Positions 44,572 to 55,659 of a stretch of 64,000 bases of DNA are shown here, piece after piece. The stretch is from positions 248,001 through 312,000 of the forward strand of contig JAFKAC010000005.1 of assembly GCA_025766275.1 (NCBI GenBank). Reading direction: 5' to 3'. The notes under the pieces are model-generated. The model worked only from the letters and a program-made list of their open reading frames with translations, searched no databases and had not been told where the DNA came from. This stretch comes from Lactarius indigo. Taxonomy: Eukaryota; Basidiomycota; Agaricomycetes; Russulales; Russulaceae. Each line of letters begins with the position of its first letter. Positions within the stretch are counted from its first letter, which is position 1. A program made the translations under genes and the position numbers.

Positions 44572-46120
44572 ATGACCACCCCCACTGTAACAAAGCGGAT
44601 TCCCTACGGTATGACTTTGCACCTCAAAATATTTTGCACGTACTTTTCTGACACGAGCAATCACAGTTCGACTAGGAAAGTCAGGACTGAAGGTGTCCAG
44701 GATCATTCTTGGCATGATGTCGTACGGCGATCCTCGTTGGCAACAGTGGGTCCTCGGCGAGAAGGAGGCCATCGAACACGTGAAATTCGCGTGAGTGTAT
44801 CCTCGTCGTCCCCACATCTACGACTATCTAACGAGGGCCGTCAAGATATGAGCGCGGCGTGAACGCCTTTGATACTGCAGACACATACTCGAATGGCCTT
44901 TCTGAGGTGTATCTTGGCAATGCCATCAAAGTGCTTAACCTACCACGCGAAGAGATCGTGGTCATGACGAAGGTATGTGGAACCACAGTCTGCGTCCACA
45001 TCGACATATAGCCGATGCTTATATCTTATCTAAGGTCTTCCTCGCTGTCGGTAAAATAGGTGACGAGGCAAATTGGATGAAGACCCCTGCTGAACTTGAC
45101 AAGATCGGATTTGTGAATCAACATGGTCTTAGTCGCAAGGTACACATTGTCATCTCATCTTATGCACGCCGTTTGTGACCTCTCGTGGCAGCATATCTTT
45201 GATTCGGTCAAGAAGTCACTTGAGCGTCTGCAACTCGACTATATCGATGTCTTGCAATGTCATCGCTTCGATCCCAGTACGCCAATCGAGGAGACGATGC
45301 AGGCTCTACACGATGTCGTCAAGGCGGGATACGTCCGATATATTGGGATGAGTAGTTGCTACGCTTGGCAATGTAAGTGCTCGTCCACGCGAACTCCGCG
45401 ACCAGCTCACAGACCGTTGGTTCAGTCCATGTCATGCAGAGTGAGTAAACGACCCCCCTAGCTCTGTACGTGTTGCTGAGGGAAACCATAGATTACGCCA
45501 TTACAAACAATCTCACGCCTTTTATTTCGATGCAAAACCACCACTCGCTTGTATACCGTGAGGAAGAGCGCGAGATGTTCCCCACACTGAGCCACTTTGG
45601 CGTGGGCGTCATCCCGTGGTCACCGCTTGCGCGCGGCCTCCTTACCCGTCCCTTCAAAACTGACGCAACCACATCACGGGGTAACGCTGATCTGTCCGTG
45701 TCTTTTGACTACTCTCTGTGCCTTAGTTGCTTGATTCTTATGGTGCCTACAGCTACTCAGATGGGTATCTTGCGGGAGCGGGCACCCAGGAGATTGTCAA
45801 CAGGTCCGTTCTTTCCCGCGAAGATACATGACTCAGGTCTCACGAGAGCTCCAATAGGGTCGAAGAAATCTCCAAAAAACGCGGGATAAGCATGGCCCAG
45901 GTCTCCTTGGCGTGGTCACTGACGCGTGTGACTGCGCCCGTTATCGGCTCTACGAGCATCAAGAACCTAGAAGAACTCATAAGTGCGTGCAACTAATACA
46001 TATTGGGGGATGGGGGCAACCCCTAACTTCTTTTTAGATGGTACGGAGATCACATTGACTCAAGAAGAGATTCAGCATTTAGAGGAGCCATACAAGGCAC
46101 GTTCAGTGATGGGACATTGA
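44572..46120 (+). CDS. Aldo/keto reductase, ten exons
   Basis: The exons are 44572-44608, 44667-44790, 44846-44972, 45035-45139, 45192-45372, 45426-45440, 45492-45697, 45727-45803, 45858-45982 and 46038-46120. They add up to 1080 nt, 359 aa, in one frame. The NADPH-dependent AKR barrel is recognisable: [20 protein letters not shown] at the start, the Asp and Tyr of [12 protein letters not shown], the Lys of VVMTK and the His of LQCHRFD as catalytic tetrad, then [26 protein letters not shown] and [16 protein letters not shown] near the coenzyme phosphate site. It most resembles the fungal versiconal-acetate-reductase/YakC-like branch; the substrate cannot be told from the sequence. Probably cytosolic. 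Exon 6 is only 15 nt. All splice sites are GT..AG. No break seen. Confidence 0.92.
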
Positions 46121-47658
46121 TCTGAAACGTAAAGGGTTGTGGAAAGGAAAAGGAACGCGCTCGTGTACCGTACATTGCATGTTACAATGATCTCGAATTG
46201 GGCTACCTTTCGCGAAAAATAGTAACACCTGCTCTGTAACTCCATGTGAGAGAGGCGCCTCGTACGCCTACCCAGTGGCAGCAGGGACAATCAGGCGTTC
46301 TCACAGATTGTTTATTTTATTCGCCCTTCTCCCCAATACTCACCGCTCTGGTCACCGCTCCCTAGAGAGGATTTTGGTCGTGTATTCGACAAGCCCAAAA
46401 ATACTAGAAGCAGCGTTTCATTGGTCAGTGGTGGGTGAGTTTTCCCATCTGGCAATAACTTTATGAAATCAGGTTCGTCGTACATGGTCGCCATGTGTAG
46501 GCCAGCCTCGCCTTCCCAATACCGTGGATCTTCGAAATTTTGGAGACAATATCTACTGGCCGTTTCGAGTCAGAGTCCCGGATATATTGCGATCAGACTT
46601 CGTGGCTATTGCGTTGCAGAATACGTAGGATACGAATGCACCGCCTTGGATTATATATCTTGTTCTCCCTTTCGTTTCCCTCTTCAGAGAACTGCTTTCA
46701 AACTTCTCGCCCATCTCTGTCCAACAAGAAACATCAATGGACCATTCCACTCGTCAAGAGGTACGAAATTATGCATGCTGCTTGGCATGCTGCGTCTTCA
46801 AGGGTTCATTTCAGCTCCCCATTTTTCAGACCCCACCCACTCTCGACCCCACTTTCCAGCCAAACATGCGTGCGTACCAGCAGGGTGAAGATGCAGAATT
46901 TCTCCTGTCCGCGGTGTTCTGAGGTGGGGCGCACTCAAACTCGTCCAACGACTTGGTACCTAGTTGGACAACAGGATCCTAGACATTTCGGCACAAGCAG
47001 CTTCTATGATGAACAATACTATTCCACCCCTGATCCCATCTCTGTTCAAGAGAGCCGATACTCCATTTGAACCACGGCGAGAATGTCAATAGTCGTGTAC
47101 CTGACCGCGCATGGGCTCCGCAAACCGCCGTCCGCGCCAATATTCCCCCCTACATACCTCTTGCTGAGGTCTTGGTATAGAGGGTCCAGGATAACAACTT
47201 CGGTTATGCCTGCCCATGAGAGAGCAGGCCAGGCTCTGCCACTCGACGCGTCGATTGCGGAGAGTAGGAGGCGTCTCGCGGGCCGGTACCGTGACGCATT
47301 ATGTGAGCACGATCCGTCTGGAGCCGGGCCCAGATGGTGAATTGCAAGTCGTCATTACAAGCGTCATCACGCTTGGAATAGCCGACGTCCTCTGAGGACG
47401 AAGAACCCAATATGTCCTTTGGCCGATGCCACTGTGATAAAGGTTCTGTATGACTTTATTTGCTCAGCCGCGTTGGTCGATATGCCAGGGAATGAACAGC
47501 AGTAACAGTCGCAGAGTAGTATCGGCAAATGCCGTGAGAAAAGTTCAGCCACGGGTTGAAAGCCCGCGTCGGATGTTGCCGAGTTTGAGAGAGGGAGAGT
47601 GAGCCGTGTTTGGGTCGTCGCAGCACCCACTTCTATTCGAACAGCTTTACTCGCTACA
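46121..47658. other. No gene recognised
   Basis: A minus frame at 46494-46312 starts MATMYDEPDFIKLLPDGKTH and could be a truncated gene start, but no continuation is found. The last 250 bp must hold the V-ATPase gene promoter. Confidence 0.35.
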
Positions 47659-48574
47659 ATGACCGACTTCTGCCCCGTTTACGCTCCTTTCTTCGGCGCG
47701 ATGGTGAGCCCTATTATTGTCTTGACAAATGGTGACAATTTTGACTGTTGAAAATAGGGTTGCACCAGCGCCATCGTTTTTACATGTCCGTCTTTTCTGT
47801 CGTCATTTCTTAAAATAGTTCTCTAAACTCTTTCTCTCAGGTATCGGAGCGAGGCAAGTGCAACACCCGCGTACGCACCTGACAGCACGTAGTTGATGTT
47901 TTCTACCCCAGTTATGGAACCGCAAAATCTGGTGTTGGCATCTCAGCCATGGCCGTTCTACGACCGGATCTCATGATGAAGAATGTCGTTCCTGTCGTCA
48001 TGGCTGGTATCATCGCCGTGAGTTATCATTGGTTCTCAGACTTAAGGGCGGGATCCAATTGTGACATTCGCAGATCTACGGTCTTGTCGTCTCGGTCCTC
48101 ATTTCTGGAAATCGTACGTGTTTCTTGTCAGCATGGCCGTTTACACTGTATGCTGAACTTGACCTTCCAGTCACGCCCAAAATGCCTCTCTACACTGGCT
48201 TTGTCCAGCTTGGTGCCGGTCTTTCTGTCGGGCTTGCCGGTCTTGCTGCGGGCTTTGCAATTGGTATTGTAGGTGACGCCGGCGTTCGAGGTACTGCGCA
48301 GCAACCCAGGTTGTTCGTCGGAATGGTGTGTTATTCAGTGACTAATCGTCAGTCTGACTGTACTTACCCATACCAACTCACCAGATCCTCATCCTCATTT
48401 TCGCCGAGGTCTTGGGTTTGTACGGTACGTTTAGCAGCACTACCGACTTCATCTACGTCTTCATAGATATTGTGTTTAGGCCTCATTGTTGCCCTCATCA
48501 TGAACACAGCAACAGCAGGAGTGACCGTTGGTTGTTCTCTTATTCTCCTCGAGTCCTGTCTGATATTCTTTTAG
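47659..48574 (+). CDS. VMA3: V-type H+-ATPase proteolipid subunit c
   Basis: This is the rotor-ring proteolipid of the vacuolar proton pump. The exons are 47659-47703, 47758-47785, 47841-47853, 47912-48017, 48074-48113, 48171-48325, 48385-48424 and 48480-48574, giving 173 aa. The four membrane helices are clear: [58 protein letters not shown] and [20 protein letters not shown]. The proton-carrying Glu is the E of [10 protein letters not shown]. The third exon is only 13 nt, and the intron after it starts with GC (gcaagt). The C-terminus ([20 protein letters not shown]) is longer and more hydrophobic than the usual short polar end; an unrecognised last intron may explain this. The gene symbol refers to the yeast orthologue. 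Confidence 0.95.
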
Positions 48575-48921
48575 TGCCCATGATTTTTCCGGAACACATA
48601 AGCGCACCTCAACTGAACCTGTGCAGTGATGTTGTAAGGATACGGCGCAGCCGACCCAGGTTATTGCGTTGCGGTCAATGTGACAGGGTTTTTGTTCAGA
48701 TATCCTTCTCTCCACGAACACAGCTGTCAGTTCTTAATATATATGTTTTTTTTCCACGCATTTGCGAGAAATTGTGTACAGAAAGTTGTGTGTGGGTGGG
48801 TAATTCTGACGTGGCAAATTGAATCTGATGTGAGAGCCGCGAGCCGTGTGCCTCGGACTCGGACTCGGCGTCTGTGCAACACTTGGATGTTTGGTGGTTC
48901 TAGTCTCATTTCCCCCGAGTG
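48575..48921. other. Intergenic region
   Basis: Between the convergent end of the V-ATPase gene and the SUN-protein start. It contains a T-rich stretch at about 48745 and no frame of interest. Confidence 0.5.
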
Positions 48922-51621
48922 ATGTTCAACACTCGCTTGTCCTGGCTTCCAACTTCGCTCCTTTGTCTGTTGTTTGCATCTCCTGCGCTTTCTGGCCACC
49001 GCCCATTGACGACGCCCTACGACCCGTTCCATGCCATTGCCACTCTTGCACCCAAACGACCCGAGGAGCCCATCTGCTGCCTCAAACCTCTCACACCACT
49101 GGAGCCAGTAGATGACGACCCTTTCCTTTCCTTTGAAGACTGGAAGGCAAAGCGGTTCAGCGAGAGCAACAACAGCCAAAAGGGCAGTGCGCCTCCCAAC
49201 GACAGCGCGCCAAGCCGCTTGCCAGACGAGAGCGCCCCGGAGCACCATGCTTCTGCCGTCATGGCCGGCGCCCACACCCTAGATGCTTCAGACTTTGCGC
49301 CTACCGCGCAGGGCCCCGACACCCCGACACCAGCGTCGCCGCCGCATTTCCGCGTGCCGCTCACGGACCGATTCAACTACGCGTCGCTGGACTGCTCCGC
49401 GCGGGTGCACACGGCGCACCGCGGGGCCAAGTCGGCGTCGAGCATCCTGTCGTCGAAGCGGGACCGCTACATGCTGTCGCCGTGCGCGGCGGCGCCGCAG
49501 TTCGTCGTCGTCGAGCTGTGTGAGGATATCCGCATCGACACGGTGCAGCTCGCCAACTTTGAATTCTTCAGTGGCGTGTTCAAGGAGTTCACGGTTAGCG
49601 TCGCCAAGACGTACGCTACGGACGCGGAGGGCTGGACGGTCGTCGGCACGTACGTCGGGAAGAACGTGCGTGGGGTGCAGGTAGGCCCCCGAACCGCGTT
49701 GTGGAACGTGTCTCGTCGCTGATATTTTGCAGTCGTTCCACCCCCCGATGTATATTCGCGACTTTTATCGATACATCCGTATCGACTTTCATTCTCACTA
49801 TTCCAACGAGTACTATTGCCCCATCTCACTCCTTCGCGTTTATGGCCTCACGCATCTCGAGCAATGGAAGTGGGACACATGGGAGGAAGAAAGCAGAAGC
49901 AAGGCCAGGCAGGACCCCAAGGCATCGAACACGCTAGTCCATGCAGATGCTATCTCTGAGGCCGAGAAGCCCGAGGAAGAGCACGTTGCCTATCAATTCA
50001 CACCTCCCTCACCCGTACCTCCGGCAGAGTCCAACAACACGCAGGAACAACGGACGGAAACATCGCAGTCACCTGAGGGCGTGGAAGGATCCTTCCGACA
50101 CAGCACAGACATCGCTCGGTTGGAACCCTCGACAAGCGCTCCGATCCCGACGGCTAGCTCTGATTCTCCGATTATCGCCACCTGTTCACCACCTGCTGCC
50201 TCCCCGTCCTTGAAATCTAACCAAGACTCTGTAAATGCCAATGACTCTACCCAACGATCTCACATATCATCAAGCTACGACTCTCCCACAGCATTGTCAT
50301 CTGTATCATTATCGTCGTCTCGGCAAGCGAACGGCTCTGCATCCCGCTCGTCTTCCCCATCATTAACAACGACAGTTTCTCCTCACCCCGTCGCACAGGC
50401 CCCTCCTTCAGCCCCCGTAATTAACGTCCCTCTCTCGCCGTCACCCGTCGGCGTACACACCGGGGAGTCTATCTACCGCACAATCATGAACCGCCTCAGC
50501 GCCCTAGAAGCAAATACGACGCTCTATGCACGCTACGTCGAGGAGCAGACAAGCGCCATGCGGGAGATGCTTCGGCGTCTAAGCGAAGATGTCGGTAGAC
50601 TCGAAGGGATAGGTCGTGCGCAGGCCCAGCTGTACGAGCGCTCTATCAACGACTTCGAGAGGCACCGTCGAGAAATGGACATTGAGCAACGTGCGCTTAT
50701 CTCACAAGTCAATTATCTCGCAGAGGAGGTCAGTGCTGGTCCCTTGCGGTTGACGACGACTCACCCCCCTGCACACCGCAGGTCGTCCTGGAAAAACGTC
50801 TCGGCATAGCGCAGCTGTGCCTCCTACTCGCCGTGCTCGTATTCCTCAGCGTCACCCGTGGCTCTCCCGGCGAATTCCACGTGCCGCCCCGGCGCGCGGA
50901 CGCCGTGCGTAAATGGGGCCAACGCAACTTGGGTCTGAGCGGCGACTGGGTCTCCCGCCTGCGCAGCGGGCCACCCGCACACTCAAACGGTGAGAACGTA
51001 CCAACGCCACATACCGCCGCGCCCGCCGACAGTTCGCTCCCCCGATCTCTGCCCACCACCACCACCAACAACAACATCGCGACGCCGACGTCGTCCCGCC
51101 AGAGACGCCCCCCGCTCTTCCTCACCCCTACACATCCTTACCACCGCGCGCCCGCGCTCCGTAGCACGGGCATCACGCGCCCACGCCCTACCACGCACCC
51201 GCGCTCCGGCGCTACCTCACCTGTCCCCGTATCAGCGCCATCGCCGGTCCGGCGCTCGAGCTCGCACAACGGCCCATCGCTCATTGGCCCCGTACCGCGC
51301 TCCGCACGGCGCTGGGCGCGCTCTGCGCATCTGCACGAGGTGCGCCGCACGCATAATATGCATGATGTCCCGGATGCGGATGTGTTCACTGTCGCGAGGG
51401 CCAAGGGAAAGAGCGCACCTGTGACGGCGGTGGTGGGGGCTTTTCTTGCGAAGGAGGTGGGGATGCCTGCGAGTGCCAGGGCGACGTGGACAAGGGACAC
51501 GGACGCGGGTACTGGTGCGGGTGTGGGTGCAGGTGCAGGTGCTGCTGAAACGTGGGTGGACACGGACTCGGATGCGGATGTGGGCAGTGAGGGGGGGCTG
51601 TGGGAAATCGACGCGGATTGA
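48922..51621 (+). CDS. SUN-domain protein (SLP1/osteopotentia-like), ER or nuclear-envelope membrane
   Basis: Three exons (48922-49680, 49733-50728, 50782-51621) give 863 aa. It starts with a signal peptide (LSWLPTSLLCLLFASPALSG), then SFEDWKAKRFSES, as in SLP1-type mid-SUN proteins. The SUN domain spans about residues 145-310: RFNYASLDCSARVHTAHRGA, ILSSKRDRYMLSPCAAAPQF, VVVELCEDIRIDTVQLANFE, FFSGVFKEFTVSV and, across the intron, VQSFHPPMYIRDFYRYIRID and EYYCPISLLRVYGLTHLEQW. A Ser/Pro-rich linker leads to a coiled coil (RLSALEANTTLYARYVEEQT to about residue 585) and one membrane helix (LGIAQLCLLLAVLVFLSV). The tail is Arg/Pro-rich and ends in an acidic, Gly/Ala-repeated stretch. In yeast, SLP1-type proteins act with EMP65 in guarding ER membrane proteins; this role is inferred by family. 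The frame is intact. Confidence 0.88.
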
Positions 51622-52323
51622 TTGTCACACTAGCGTCTCCGCATTCCCCTGCCCCGTGGGGACGTTTGACTTTTAGCCTTGCTCGCGGCTTCGATGGGAC
51701 CTGATCCATACCATACTGAGTGAGCTTTGTCTTCTCATTATTCTGGGTCTCCTGACCTTCCCACGGGGGATACTCTTTTGTTTTTTTTTTTGACCATGTA
51801 CAGTATGTGTTTTTTCTTCTTTTTTCATCCTCACAGCCCCCACACATCATCTCATTATGTAGTTCTCCTCACACAGTACTATTTCTTTGTTTCTATTTTT
51901 GTTATTTGTTATCTCTGGCTACCCACCGCAATGGATTCATACATCACATCACTCCACATCATCAGACCCGGAAAATTTTACCCTCGGGGCTTCGTCATCA
52001 CCGAGAGACCTGTAGCGGTCGCTGGATGATGCTAGTGCTTAGTGGCGCCATCAGTCGAGACCTACTATGAAGTGTGCTCCTCACCAAGCCATTCGTGCCA
52101 CCTGCCCTATTTCATTTCAATCGCGGTGTATTGTTCATTAATCTCGGAACAAGCAAAGGAGTGCTATGATAATAGAAGTGCCATTGTCAGACTCGATCGA
52201 GTCCTAATGCGCGTGGCATGGACCATTCAGTCATGACTCGGACACTTTCATCAGAGACTCGGACCCGCCACTCAAACAAAATCTAAAATTATGGTCGGCC
52301 CCTGTGAAGCCTCCCAGTAGTAA
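51622..52323. other. Intergenic region
   Basis: T-rich 3' flank of the SUN gene (T11 at about 51782) followed by U6 upstream sequence. No coding signal. Confidence 0.5.
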
Positions 52324-52349
52324 TTGCTCCCTTCGGGGATGCATACGAA

Positions 52350-52380
<31 letters not shown>

Positions 52381-52424
52381 GGCCCCTGCACAAGGATGAC
52401 ACGCTGTTTCAGAGTGGTAGACCT
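52324..52424 (+). ncRNA. U6 spliceosomal snRNA
   Basis: The invariant U6 core is present: aaattggaacgatacagaga then agattagcatggcccctgca and caaggatgacacgc. It includes the ACAGAGA box that pairs with the 5' splice site, the AGC catalytic triad and the start of the internal stem-loop. The 5' stem-loop (tgctcccttcggggatgca) differs from the usual vertebrate form but still folds around uucg. A Pol III-type T run (ttttgttttt, about 52442-52451) lies downstream. The exact 3' end is estimated from the usual length of about 100 nt. No intron is seen, unlike U6 of some basidiomycete yeasts. Confidence 0.93.
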
Positions 52425-53015
52425 ACGGGTCTCAATATTTATTTTGTTTTTGTCTCCTCATTTCCTTTTTCTGGCTGTGACTCGTTTAGGGACCAAGTCC
52501 CGCAGCGGCCAACCATGCGGACCAAGATGGCACTACTATTGTAATCACGAAGTAAGCCCACCCTTTGCCAGGTATGTCATTGTAGTACTAGGGAGACACA
52601 GGCTGTCACAGCGTTGTGTCTAAAGATCGAGTGCCTCGAAAATCCTACAGTAGTGGGGCATCGAGAGATCCGTGGGCAGATTATATCAATCGATTATCCA
52701 AAATTGGCTCCCAGAGCTGTATTGCCAAACAGTAATAACGAAGGTACAGTATTCGTAAGTACATACATGGGAAAGGCTCGCAATCCCCGAGGCGCAGACA
52801 GATGGTATTTTTTTCATAGTCCGTTTTGATTGGGTCTACAGAACAAAAACGAGGCAATAGGATAGACCCAAGCAATCAAATGCGCGCCAGTACAGACAGT
52901 CCAGTGCCCGTGTTGGTGGAGATAGCAGTAGGTAGTTGTATGGTATTTGGAATGCATGGATGAACAAGAAGCTATGAAACGTACAAATGCTAATGCGTGT
53001 CCAAAAAGAAAAATG
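52425..53015. other. Intergenic region
   Basis: Between U6 and the end of the minus-strand membrane-protein gene. Short frames only. Confidence 0.45.
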
Positions 53016-53697
53016 CTAATGCGCGGGGCTGGGCAGATTGGAGTGAGAGGTGCCGGAATAGGGGTTCGAAGGGACACGGAATGAACTGAGGTCACGAGGC
53101 ACCGCAGGGCGCGGAGGTGCAAGCACGGGTTCCCGAAATTCTGGCTCTGTGTACATCGGGAGCTCGAGGGCCGGCTGCGGACGCGACAGGGCGCCGATCG
53201 AGGACGTGGTCGCCGTCCTGAGGCTCTGGAGAGGGGGAAGGACCGTTGTGAAGAAGTAACGTAGCATCATTCTGACGAGGGTGGAGGCTATTGGCGGAAA
53301 AGGTCAGATGCACTCTTTCCGGGAAGTTCGGTAAAATGGAGAGATGTTGTACCTAAGTTACCTGGAAGAGTATAGGACGTCGAATCGGGGCTGGGGCTCC
53401 TCGGATCCATTTTTCCTCTCCAAGGCGTTGATATGGTCCACTCGACGCGCCCGAGGTAAACAATGATGGCTGCGACGATGGCAACGATGACTGTTGGTTG
53501 GTAGGTTGGTAAGGGGGAAAGATAAGGGGCCGTGAAACAGCGAGGGAAATGGCATATCACATACCAAAGACGATCACGAGGTATAGGGCAGTTTGCCACG
53601 CGATGTTCTTGGCAGAAACGGCTGCCCCAGTTGGACTAGCCGTTGCCGTTTGCGAAGCCGTCAGTGAGATCGTTGGGGAGGCCAAGGTGGACGACAT
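53016..53697 (-). CDS. Small single-pass membrane protein
   Basis: Exons 53697-53565, 53490-53362 and 53287-53016 sum to 534 nt, 177 aa. A Ser/Thr/Ala-rich N-terminus (TLASPTISLTASQTATASPT) precedes one membrane helix built across the first intron (WQTALYLVIVF then VIVAIVAAIIVYLGRVEW). The tail of about 110 residues is Pro/Ser-rich, with MDPRSPSPDSTSYTLP and PALELPMYTEPEFREPVLAP. The N-terminus is likely outside and O-glycosylated, the tail cytosolic. This layout is common among uncharacterised basidiomycete proteins; no function can be named. Splice sites are canonical. Confidence 0.75.
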
Positions 53698-55659
53698 GGT
53701 TTGGGGGTAGAGGAGAAATAAAGTAGGTGGAAAAGAGAGCTAGAGAAGGAGGGAAGAACGATGTCCAACGACGACGACAAGGACAGGTGGTTCGTTGGGC
53801 CCGTCCAACAACAGCTCTACGAGGCTTTTGTAGCTAACACCATGATATCGGCACAAAAGCACAGTTGTCGCCAGTCGTTGGGCGATCTGTGGGGTGGCAC
53901 ACTTTGGAGCACCGTGAATGGATGTTGTGCAGTGCTTTGGGTGTCACTGCAGTGCACAAGCGCGCCGTCATCTATGACTTGCCGGGACAGCTGGAAGGAG
54001 AACTGTGCCAGCTCGCGGGGACAAACACGTTGTACACAACGGTCAGAACCGGACACGCAATAAACAAAATAAGAACGATCGCGGGCACCTGAAACCGAAT
54101 CCCGCGAGCGACGTACTACGTCAACGTGGTGTCCTTGAGGTTGTAGGGCGTGATGTAACACGAGGGTCTACCGCATGTCACGATGAGATCAGTACATGGA
54201 GACTCCCGAGCCCGTGTGGAGCCAATGGCCCACAACTGACTTTGAACTGGGTGAGGCGTGCCCCCCGAGGACTGTAATTGTCTCTCGTTTCGACCGTCTT
54301 GCTGTTCAGTATCGATCACAGTCAAGGCCTGAACCACGAGCTGGCCGGGGGTAAGAAGCCTATCAACAAAGATAGTTTTCTGACCGTGGTCGCGATGTCC
54401 GAAACAACAGTTAACATCCATCCAAATCGTGGAACGACGTCAAGGGTTGCAGAGAGCGCCGCACTCGTGGACGAGGAAAATGCTGGGCTACGAAACGCAT
54501 AAAGGGGGGAGTAAACGTCATTCGCGTAGTGTTTGACGAACACGCAAGAGGGTGTCATAATCAATTTGTGCCATAATCAATTTGTTGACAAAAAACGATC
54601 GCCGCCAACATTAGTACAAGTCGCTGGCGGCGCGAAAAATAGAACGCGCGAGTCAGCGACGCGTGACAGAAAAACCCCGATTACGAGCGTTTACACAGCC
54701 CAATACCTGGATGGGCTCAAATCCCTGTACTCGGGGAGTCCAAGGGGAGTCAAAGGTCGCGCCCGCTGGACGTCCACTGGACCAGTTGATGATACAGTAA
54801 TAAATTGGTGGGAGTAGCCAAGTTGCCGTTGAATTTTCAAATTATTCGGATGCAATACATTGACCAAAACGTAAAATACATACCAAGTATTTTTTGGTGA
54901 GTACCATGCGTCTTGACATTCAAAAATCGAGAAATCGGGGACTCGGAAGCGATCTGCACGAGGTCCTGCATGCACCCGACTCGTGACTGTCTTCTTTTCA
55001 CGCTGCACCCAATGCACTGTTCGCCTTTTGTTCCGTTCGATTGTGCCACCTCCAACTACAGTCCTCGCTGATCACTTCCTCGGCCAGTCTAAAGTTCTCC
55101 TCTGGTGGTGCAAGCGATACTGGTGCCCGTTCATCTAACAACTCGGCGCACGCCCTCGGGGGCACGATTCTAATTTCAGGTCGGATCTCGAACTCTACGA
55201 CATATGTTGCTGCGCTTCCGAACTTCTTTCTGGCCCCGCCCAATCGATCTCCCAGTCGTGTGGTTGCAGGGCAGAGGCACTTCTATCGCAAACGCCAAGC
55301 CTTCCTGATCAGCGGTAGCCGATGCGATTCCGTCACAGCTATCGACACTCCAGTGCAAACCACCAAAGAACCTCCAGGGTGAAGCACCATCGGTACTGGC
55401 AACTGCGCGCCGTTTCCATGTCGACAAAACTCGCTATTAATGTAGCAGGCATGGTAACAGCACGGAAGATGCACCAGAACCGCAACCTCTGAATTAGGAG
55501 TCCCGCAGCGACTGGTTTGGCACGAAATACGGGCACAGCACTCTCGGGAATCCTATCTTTGAATCAATCTATGTACAACTTGCTCACAACCCATGGAAAC
55601 CGCCAGACTACAGCGTTTTCGATACCCGGAGAGGAAAAACCCCCGCTCCCGATCCTCAG
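53698..55659. other. No gene firmly recognised
   Basis: A plus frame starts at ATG 53761 (MSNDDDKDRWFVGPVQQQLY) divergently from the membrane-protein gene, but its later part does not look coding. A minus frame at 55243-54998 (YVVEFEIRPEIRIVPPRACA) is protein-like. No motif or exon chain could be established for either. Confidence 0.35.

Noticed and set aside
50000..50450. Ser/Pro-rich reading as a separate cell-wall protein gene
   Set aside because: It is in frame with the SUN domain before it and the coiled coil after it, so it is the linker of the same protein.
51490..51560. Short tandem repeat gcgggtgtgggtgcagg as a microsatellite
   Set aside because: It lies inside the SUN-protein reading frame and encodes the Gly/Ala-rich tail; it is too short and irregular to report as a repeat array.
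54290..54500. Small open frame starting TVLLFSIDHSQGLNHELAGG
   Set aside because: Short, no intron pattern and no recognisable family; the opposite strand is equally open, so coding cannot be claimed.
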